A stretch of 12,796 nt of DNA from Gammaproteobacteria bacterium (GTDB lineage: Bacteria > Pseudomonadota > Gammaproteobacteria > HK1): contig JAJECB010000087.1 in the NCBI GenBank assembly GCA_022822245.1, forward strand, positions 1 through 12,796, in the 5' to 3' direction. The position numbers and the translations under genes were made by a program. Below are positions 8,259 to 12,796 of this stretch, one piece after another (position 1 is the first letter of the stretch; the number at the start of each line of letters is the position of its first letter). The notes under the pieces were generated by a model that worked only from the letters and a program-made list of their open reading frames with translations, had not been told where the DNA came from and ran no database searches.

Positions 8259-8725
8259 CTCATCTCCCCGCCAAGGCGATACTTCGGGCGCCGGCCGTCC
8301 CGGAAATCCGCATGGTCCGACCCCTCGCACCGGCCAGAGTGCCATACGAAACCGGACATCTCCAGGCAGGGCCCGGTCGTGGGGGGCGCCGTTCCTCGCG
8401 ACCCGAACCGACGCTGACGAGACCCGTTCGGAGGGGGCCTCGCGGCGGCCACCCCGCAACGCCCGGCCCCGTGCCGGCCCGAAGCATCGACGTCGCGCGG
8501 TTCGCGACCGCGCCGCCGTCAGCCCTCGGGGCGGAATGAACCCCTCCCGTTTCTTCAGGTCCGTTAGATTGACGTGGGTCGGGCGCGCGGATCCGGGAGC
8601 AACGGTCCGCTCGCCGGTACTTCCGCGCGCGGCCCGTGCGTTCGGCCAGACCGCGACCGAGGGGAAGATGTTCGAACGAAGGGGGTCCCGCCGCCTTGAA
8701 CGGGCCTGAAGAAGGAAGGGAAGGC
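8259..8725. other. 467-bp divergent intergenic region (amidase / MFS)
   Basis: No convincing gene is seen. The region must hold the promoters for the minus-strand amidase and the plus-strand MFS gene, but no strong -35/-10 pair stands out. TTGACG at 8569-8574 has no good -10 partner. One perfect stem-loop (8495-8513) and a purine-rich ribosome site for the MFS start lie here. Its long open frames are in-frame extensions or composition artefacts. Confidence 0.5.
8495..8513. repeat. 7-bp-arm inverted repeat in the divergent region
   Basis: GCGCGGT and ACCGCGC are perfect complements around TCGCG. It could be an operator for a regulator of the divergent genes or an RNA hairpin. High local GC makes chance occurrence quite possible, and no second copy was noticed. 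Confidence 0.3.
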
Positions 8726-9922
8726 ATGTCCTTCGAGCGGCGGGTCCTCGTCTGGATGTGCGTCCTCATCGCGGTCAACCAGCTCGGCTTCGGCGGGGTG
8801 GTGCCGGCGCTTCCTCTCTACGCCAAGTCGTTCGGGGTCTCCGCCTCCGCGATCGGCCTCGCGGTCGCCATCTACGGGCTGGCCCGGTTCGTCGTCGCCA
8901 TGCCGACGGGCCAGCTCTGCGACCGGCTCGGGCGGAGGCCCACCCTCGCGATCGGAGGCGTCGTCGCCACGCTCGGCAATCTGTGGTGCGCGGAGGCCGG
9001 CACGTTTCCGGAGTTCATCGTCGCCCGCTTCCTCGCCGGGGCCGGGGCCGGCTTCGTCCTCACCGCGGGCCAGGTCGTGCTGGCGGACATCACCACCCCC
9101 GCGCGCCGCGGGCGAACGATGGCGATCTACCACGGCGTGTTCATCTTCGCGGTCGGCATCGGCCCGTTTCCGGGCGGCCTGCTGGCCGATCACCTGGGAC
9201 TCGCCGCGCCCTTCCGGGCCTATGCCGTGGCCAGCTTTGTCGTCACCGGGCTCGCCTGGTTCGCGGTCGGCGAGACCCGCCGCCTGTCGCACCCGGTCGG
9301 CGGACGAGGATGGGGCCGGGGGCCGACCCTCGTCACCCAGATGCGGCTGCTTGCCGCGCAGATCGGCTTTGTCCTCGTCTGCCTCGTCGGATGGGTCAAC
9401 GCGGTGGTCCGGACGGGGGGCCTGTTCAACATCATCCCGGTCCTCGGCAGTGTCCGGCTGGGTCTCTCGGTGGCCGAGATCGGCGGCGCGCTCGCCCTCG
9501 GAAGCGTCATCGGACTCGCGGTCGCCTATCCGACGGGGATGCTGGTGGACCGTTTCGGCCGCAAGACGGTGATCGTCCCCGCGACCCTGCTCGCCGGCTT
9601 CTCCCTGCTCGTGTTCTGTTTCGCGCCGTCCTACCCCTGGTTCACCGCCGCGTGCGTGCTGTGGGGAGCCGCGATGTCGGTCGGAGGTTCCGCCCCGGCC
9701 GCCTACGCGGCGGATCTCGCGCCCCCCGGCATGAACGCGTCCGCGATGAGCACGTACCGCATGATGTCCGACTTCGGCTACGTGGTCGGGCCGATCGTGC
9801 TCGGGCTCGTCGTCGACGGCTACGGCTCCATCACCGCCCTGGTCGCGGCCGCCGCCCTCACGATCCTGGTCGGCCTCGCCTTCCGCCTCTTCGCCCCCGA
9901 GACCCACCGCAACCGCGGTTAG
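8726..9922 (+). CDS. MFS transporter, 12-helix drug:H+ antiporter type
   Basis: Proton-coupled inner-membrane transporter of 398 aa, a typical DHA1 size. Motif A, GQLCDRLGRRPTL (residues 62-74), lies between helices 2 and 3 and recurs in the second half as PTGMLVDRFGRK (269-280). The helix-5 antiporter motif C is seen as AVGIGPFPGGLLADHLG (about 142-158). The R-FLAGAGAGF stretch (101-110) fits motif B of helix 4. These favour export of a small organic compound; the substrate cannot be read. ATG at 8726 follows GAAGGAAGGGAAGG, a strong ribosome site. An in-frame ATG at 8636 was rejected because its extension is hydrophilic and precedes this site. It is divergent from the amidase and might export a toxic amide or product, but that link rests on position only. 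Confidence 0.88.
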   Translation: MSFERRVLVWMCVLIAVNQLGFGGVVPALPLYAKSFGVSASAIGLAVAIYGLARFVVAMPTGQLCDRLGRRPTLAIGGVVATLGNLWCAEAGTFPEFIVARFLAGAGAGFVLTAGQVVLADITTPARRGRTMAIYHGVFIFAVGIGPFPGGLLADHLGLAAPFRAYAVASFVVTGLAWFAVGETRRLSHPVGGRGWGRGPTLVTQMRLLAAQIGFVLVCLVGWVNAVVRTGGLFNIIPVLGSVRLGLSVAEIGGALALGSVIGLAVAYPTGMLVDRFGRKTVIVPATLLAGFSLLVFCFAPSYPWFTAACVLWGAAMSVGGSAPAAYAADLAPPGMNASAMSTYRMMSDFGYVVGPIVLGLVVDGYGSITALVAAAALTILVGLAFRLFAPETHRNRG

Positions 9923-9957
9923 CCTACGGCCGCGCCCGCGCCCGCAAGGGAAAACCC

Positions 9958-9986
9958 GAAAATTCGAATCATTGCTTCGAATTTTC
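9958..9986. terminator. AT-rich 11-bp inverted repeat between convergent genes
   Basis: GAAAATTCGAA (9958-9968) and TTCGAATTTTC (9976-9986) are perfect complements around TCATTGC. It lies 35 bp after the MFS stop and in the gap between the convergent MFS and hipA genes, so it may terminate transcription from both sides. It is strikingly AT-rich against its surroundings and coincides with the drop in GC. A recombination or binding site is an alternative. Confidence 0.5.
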
Positions 9987-10002
9987 ATGTTATTCGTGCT
10001 AC

Positions 10003-10076
10003 CGCGCCTCCATGCTTCGCCTGCCTCGCCCGCGGGAGCCGCAAGCCCTTCGAGCCAAGCTCCGTCGCGCCTCCAT
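10003..10076 (+). repeat. Pair of 11-bp direct repeats
   Basis: CGCGCCTCCAT occurs at 10003-10013 and again at 10066-10076, with 52 bp between, in the gap downstream of hipA. Nothing else links them to a known element. They may be chance or debris of an insertion event. Confidence 0.3.
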
Positions 10077-10113
10077 CACCGCCCTCGTCGGTCCCCGGCA
10101 GTGAGGAAGGGGA

Positions 10114-11400
10114 CTACTCGGGCGGGGCTTCCAGTATGCGGACGCAATGTTCGGCGCGTTGGTTCAGGATATCGGCCATCCGTTGGAGAATCGGGTGAGC
10201 AAGCCCACCGGCACGGGCCTCTTCGACGATCCCGGCGAAGGCGTCGGGCAACGTCCGGGCCATGGTCCTGCCCATGTTCAATACTTCCGGGGCCGGAAGA
10301 CGGATGTCGGACGCGAACCGGGCCCAGTGCCGTGAGCGGGTCTCTTCCAGGCGGTATTTCCCACCAATCTTTACCGCCATTCTCAGCCGTCTCGGATCGA
10401 AATCGTAAGGGAGCGCGCTCGCCACATCGTAGAGCGGCGCAAGGCGCGCCCGTCCCCTGGTACCGATCAGCATCGAGAAGTTCTTCGCGTGCGCATCCGT
10501 GCCGCCGATGATCCAGTTCAGCATGATGGCCCGCGCGAACGTCCAGGTGTCTTCCTCCGGTTCTCCGGAATGGGTACGAATCGCGTCGCACACTTCCGCA
10601 CAACCGGGCCCGCCTTCGTTCTGGTACTTCTTCGTCGGCGGAAGGCCCAGCACCTGACACATGTCCTCCTGGTGAACCCGCCGAATGGTTCCGGCGACCC
10701 GGACACGGTCGTATCGCTGAACGACGATCGCGACCTCGTCTTCGAACCTTGCGACCCGTGATTCCGCCGCGGGCAAGCCGAGCTCACGAGCGAGCGCAAG
10801 GCAGAGGTGCTCGTTCTCGGCGTGGCCGTCGAACGCTTCGATTGGCGGCTTCAGAATGTGGGTGGTCGGCGTTGGGCCGCAGGGCAAACCCCAGCGCTGG
10901 CCATCGTGGAGGAGCGCGGTCTTCGGCTGCGCGCCGGCGAGACTGAACTGTCCGGTGTCGCGCGCGACGCGCCAGGCCGACGGATCGTCCCTGAGAGTGC
11001 GAAGACGCTCGGCGACATCGCCTTCGCTCAGCCAATCCACGTGCCCGCCCTCGTCACGGAGAATCGCTTCGACTCGATCCGGGCGCACGAGCTGCGTGGC
11101 GCCGGCGCAGTCCTCGCCGACCGCACGGAGCAAGGCAAACGCGTTGCGGGGCGAGACTTGAAATCGCCGCGCCCAGCGAGACAGGATGATCTCGCTGTCC
11201 GGAAGCAACCCCCACAGCCAGGGCTCGATTCTGGCGTGCTCGTGTGTGCCCACCACGAGCGACATCGAGAGGGAAAGCGGATAGGCCCCGACCGCCGATC
11301 GCCACGAATCGTCGTATTCGAAGGAGAGCCGGCCGCGCCGATCGCGCCGGATCTCGCCCATGATTCGGCGGTCGGCGACGACGGCGAGAATCTCGGTCAC
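10114..11400 (-). CDS. hipA: HipA-family toxin Ser/Thr kinase
   Basis: Toxin half of a type II toxin-antitoxin pair, 428 aa, similar to E. coli HipA (440 aa). In that protein the kinase phosphorylates glutamyl-tRNA synthetase and halts translation, and it autophosphorylates Ser150. An N-terminal subdomain (about 1-110) is followed by the kinase fold. Landmarks that line up with E. coli HipA are FSLAGAQPKTALL (Ser153, equivalent to Ser150), Lys184 in THILK, QEDMCQVLGLPPTKKY, the catalytic IGGTDAHAKNFS (Asp302, Asn307) and the metal-binding PLYDVASALP (Asp325). All key residues are present, so it should be active. The start is GTG at 11400, overlapping the hipB stop by 3 bp, which couples toxin to antitoxin synthesis. 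The target in this organism is inferred from the family. Confidence 0.93.
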   Translation of the reverse strand: MTEILAVVADRRIMGEIRRDRRGRLSFEYDDSWRSAVGAYPLSLSMSLVVGTHEHARIEPWLWGLLPDSEIILSRWARRFQVSPRNAFALLRAVGEDCAGATQLVRPDRVEAILRDEGGHVDWLSEGDVAERLRTLRDDPSAWRVARDTGQFSLAGAQPKTALLHDGQRWGLPCGPTPTTHILKPPIEAFDGHAENEHLCLALARELGLPAAESRVARFEDEVAIVVQRYDRVRVAGTIRRVHQEDMCQVLGLPPTKKYQNEGGPGCAEVCDAIRTHSGEPEEDTWTFARAIMLNWIIGGTDAHAKNFSMLIGTRGRARLAPLYDVASALPYDFDPRRLRMAVKIGGKYRLEETRSRHWARFASDIRLPAPEVLNMGRTMARTLPDAFAGIVEEARAGGLAHPILQRMADILNQRAEHCVRILEAPPE

Positions 11401-11687
11401 TTCCGATCTCTCGTGGCGGCATTCACGACCGTGTCGATGTCGATGGGGGACAGAGAACCCGCAGGTTCGCGCTGCCGATCACCGGAGTCGATCGTGAGCG
11501 ACAGGCCGAGAGCGGAGAGGGTGCGAAGGACCAGACCGAGCTCCGCGCGGGACTTGCCGTGCTCGATGGCGACGACCCATTGCCGTCCGACCCCCACTTT
11601 GCCGGCAAGCTCGGCCTGGCTCAGCTCGAGCTTCCGGCGTTTCTCCCGAATGGCCAGACCAAGGTCGAGCGGAGTGCGGATCTGCAT
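11397..11687 (-). CDS. hipB: HipB-family antitoxin / XRE-type autorepressor
   Basis: DNA-binding antitoxin of 96 aa (E. coli HipB is 88 aa). A helix-turn-helix of the Cro/CI type spans about residues 10-64: LGLAIREKRRKLELSQAELAGKVGV, with recognition helix around GVGRQWVVAIEHG. A short polar C-terminal tail follows. ATG at 11687 has AGGGGA 5 nt upstream. The frame stays open to about 11840, but that extension covers the operator repeats and lacks similarity, so it was rejected. As in other hipBA loci it should bind its own promoter and hold HipA in an inactive complex. Four matching palindromes directly upstream fit this role. It is co-transcribed with hipA through overlapping stop and start codons. 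Confidence 0.92.
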   Translation of the reverse strand: MQIRTPLDLGLAIREKRRKLELSQAELAGKVGVGRQWVVAIEHGKSRAELGLVLRTLSALGLSLTIDSGDRQREPAGSLSPIDIDTVVNAATRDRK

Positions 11688-11692
11688 GGGCG

Positions 11693-11698
11693 TCCCCT
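11693..11698 (-). promoter_or_regulatory. hipB ribosome-binding site
   Basis: AGGGGA on the minus strand sits 5 nt before the ATG at 11687 and fixes the hipB start against longer in-frame alternatives. Confidence 0.6.
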
Positions 11699-11699
11699 G

Positions 11700-11717
11700 T
11701 GTCTCCGAACGACGACA
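11700..11717. promoter_or_regulatory. HipB operator 1 (predicted)
   Basis: TGTCTCCGAACGACGACA fits the palindrome TGTC-NN-CG-NN-CG-NN-GACA exactly. It is nearest to hipB and overlaps the predicted transcription start. Confidence 0.75.
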
Positions 11718-11745
11718 GAGTACCAATGTCCTCGAACGGCGACAA
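11717..11745 (-). promoter_or_regulatory. Predicted hipBA promoter
   Basis: On the minus strand TTGTCG (11745-11740) and TACTCT (11722-11717) are 17 bp apart, and TGG before the -10 resembles an extended -10. Transcription would start near 11710, giving a leader of about 20 nt to the hipB ATG. Operator 2 covers the spacer and -35, and operator 1 covers the start region, as expected for autorepression. Confidence 0.45.
11727..11744. promoter_or_regulatory. HipB operator 2 (predicted)
   Basis: TGTCCTCGAACGGCGACA is an exact consensus match, starting 27 bp from operator 1 and overlapping the predicted -35 and spacer. Confidence 0.75.
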
Positions 11746-11753
11746 GCAATATT

Positions 11754-11771
11754 TGTCTCCGAGCGAAGACA
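11754..11771. promoter_or_regulatory. HipB operator 3 (predicted)
   Basis: TGTCTCCGAGCGAAGACA is an exact consensus match, starting 27 bp from operator 2 and upstream of the predicted -35. Confidence 0.75.
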
Positions 11772-11779
11772 TTCTTGCG

Positions 11780-11797
11780 TGTGGGCGCTCGGCGACA
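11780..11797. promoter_or_regulatory. HipB operator 4 (predicted, one mismatch)
   Basis: TGTGGGCGCTCGGCGACA starts 26 bp from operator 3. The first half-site has TGTG for TGTC; both CG pairs and GACA are kept. It is probably the weakest site. Confidence 0.6.
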
Positions 11798-11883
11798 TTT
11801 CCGGACATAGCGCCGGAACCACGATCGCGCACGCCCTCAAACCCCGCCATGAGCGATTGATTCACCCGGCCGATTATCGGAGG

Positions 11884-12081
11884 TCAGGGTTCTGTGCTGG
11901 TGTCGGGTTTCAGGCGGCTGTCGATGAGCTGCTCGACCTTGGTGCGGACGTCATCGGGGGCGTCGTCCAGGACGACCTGCACGCGGAACTGGAGCTGGTA
12001 TCCGGCGCTCGCCTCGATCAGATCGGGCACGAGATCGGCGAGGTCCTGGACCTGATGGCCTTCGATGTTCGTTGCGGGCGA
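11884..12081 (-). pseudogene. C-terminal remnant, possibly of a DUF499-type protein
   Basis: The minus strand encodes about 65 residues ending at a TGA (11886-11884), from SSPATNIEG through HQVQDLADLVPDLIEASAGY, LQFRVQVVLDDAPDDVRTKV and EQLIDSRLKPDTSTEP. Its composition (buried hydrophobics, acidic helix, no Arg runs) looks like real protein, unlike the antisense frames nearby. From memory it resembles the C-terminal segment of the large DUF499 ATPase-like proteins found beside DUF1156 methylases and helicases. That assignment is tentative. No start codon or upstream body is present. It abuts the helicase fragment in a different frame, which suggests that a deletion joined the two. Confidence 0.4.
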
Positions 12082-12115
12082 CGAGGGAGTTATCCGAGAC
12101 CCTCGATCCGCCGCA

Positions 12116-12616
12116 CCGGAGATAGGCGGTGGTGCGAAGGTAGAGTGCCTGCTCGCCTCGCGTGAGATCGAAGCTGAACGTGCTGCACTCCCGCTGCCGG
12201 TACAGCGGGTTGCCGTCGAGGTCCACCATCTCCTCCTTCGTGCGCCGGATGAAGTGCCGTTCCCTTGCTTCGGGCGAGTAGCGACGCAAAGCCTCCGGCG
12301 TGCCGAAGGTGTGGGGATCGAGCAACCGCCAGAGGTGGAACCAGGGCGACTCCTTCCCCATGTGGGGGGTAGCGGTCAGGAGCAGGAGATGCTTCGCCTC
12401 CCAAGCCAGGCCGGTAAACCGGACGTCATCCGAAGCAGCCGAGTCCTCACCGCCGTGCTCCGCCGTGAGTCCGGCCAGCGCCTCCGCAAGCTCGTACCGG
12501 CGCGTCTTGGTGAACCGATGCTCGGTTCGTGAAGCACTCAGCCGGCGCTCTTCGAACACGCCTCCAAGATGCTCGATGCGGTCGACGAACGCTACATGCT
12601 TGGCCTCGGCCATCAC
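12116..12616 (-). pseudogene. SNF2/SF2 helicase fragment (DrmD-like), decayed
   Basis: About 167 codons of a superfamily-2 helicase. The run LSASRTEHRFTKTRRYELAE, then HLLLLTATPHMGKESPW (motif III, TATPH), LWRLLDPHTFGTPEA, RHFIRRTKEEMVDLDG and ECSTFSFDLTRGEQALY follows the order of large SNF2-like helicases such as DrmD of DISARM systems. Full proteins are roughly 900-1,100 aa. Upstream of LSASRT the expected Walker A and DEAH box are absent; EAKHVAFVDRIEHLGGVFEER stands there instead. After TTAYLR near 12116 the frame turns into Arg-rich noise and stops at 11951, with no helicase C-terminal domain. It therefore cannot be an active motor. The frame is open upstream to about 12697, so the left boundary of the remnant is uncertain. 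Confidence 0.7.
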
Positions 12617-12684
12617 TGGCGGGCGGGATACAAGCGTCTGACCGGCGTCTCCCTTGGTGAAGCGGCCGGCAACACCTCTCCTGA

Positions 12685-12796
12685 TTACGTACGAACCTCA
12701 TGTTCCAGGCTCCACACCGGCACGGGAACCGGATTCGGGCCACTGACATGGCGTCGTGCAGCCCATTCGGACCGATTCGGCGCCCGTTGCACGCTC
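12685..12796 (-). pseudogene. Unidentified C-terminal fragment at right edge
   Basis: A minus-strand frame enters from the right edge and ends at TAA (12687-12685) after about 36 residues, finishing SGPNPVPVWSLEHEVRT. The ordinary composition suggests the true end of a gene that precedes the helicase remnant. AGGAGAGGTG follows the stop and could be the ribosome site and GTG start of the next gene, but that frame stops after 20 codons. The family is not recognised. Whether it is intact upstream cannot be seen. Confidence 0.3.

Noticed and set aside
8259..8459. N-terminal extension of the amidase to 8459
   Set aside because: No amidase similarity in the added residues, while ATG 8258 has a good ribosome site and the normal family N-terminus.
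8564..9988. 474-codon minus-strand open frame opposite the MFS gene
   Set aside because: Asp/Glu/Arg/Gly-rich, no hydrophobic core, antisense to a clear 12-helix transporter.
11700..11797. CRISPR array
   Set aside because: The regular 26-27 bp period resembles a mini-array, but the units are 18-bp degenerate palindromes with 8-9 bp spacers next to hipB, as expected for operators; there are no long unique spacers and no cas genes.
10807..12165. 452-codon plus-strand open frame across hipA, hipB and the operators
   Set aside because: It runs antisense to both hip genes and through the operator array; no domain is visible.
12065..12532. 155-codon plus-strand open frame
   Set aside because: Antisense to the helicase remnant, whose motifs read clearly on the other strand.

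Overview
The window is very GC-rich, and real genes overlap long antisense open frames. Twin-arginine export of a binding protein, a YqiK-type flotillin, a urea/amide-type ABC transporter and HipBA together suggest a high-GC Gram-negative bacterium, most likely a proteobacterium. The exact lineage cannot be read from the sequence.

Region 1 (1-8258, all minus strand) is an uptake-and-hydrolysis cluster. In transcription order it holds an amidase-signature hydrolase (480 aa), a YqiK-type SPFH/flotillin protein (549 aa), a Tat-exported UrtA/FmdD-like binding protein (418 aa), two membrane permeases (UrtB-like 289 aa, UrtC-like 374 aa) and two ATPases (UrtD-like 240 aa, UrtE-like). The UrtE-like gene runs off the left edge. 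The permease and first ATPase genes are tightly coupled, with 4-bp stop/start overlaps. The transporter belongs to the urea/short-chain-amide branch of the branched-chain amino-acid transporter family. The linked amidase points to uptake of an amide and its cleavage to ammonium and an acid. That pairing is an inference. The flotillin between hydrolase and transporter is unexpected.

Region 2 (8259-9922): a 467-bp divergent intergenic stretch, then a plus-strand 12-helix MFS transporter of the drug:H+ antiporter type (398 aa). A perfect AT-rich 11-bp inverted repeat lies just downstream, where base composition also drops.

Region 3 (about 9950-12796) has visibly lower GC and looks acquired. It carries a complete hipBA toxin-antitoxin pair on the minus strand. 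Upstream of hipB are four 18-bp palindromes of one consensus (TGTC-NN-CG-NN-CG-NN-GACA), spaced 27, 27 and 26 bp and laid over a plausible promoter. These are best read as the HipB operator array.

Upstream of that, on the same strand, is wreckage of larger genes: an SNF2-type helicase piece that lacks its DEAH box and C-terminal half, then, in another frame, a C-terminal tail resembling that of DUF499-type proteins. At the right edge is a third unidentified C-terminal fragment. This looks like the remains of a phage-defence operon with hipBA beside it. The most distinctive items are the operator array, the decayed helicase locus and the flotillin-containing amide cluster. I did not find an intact system that I can call entirely new.
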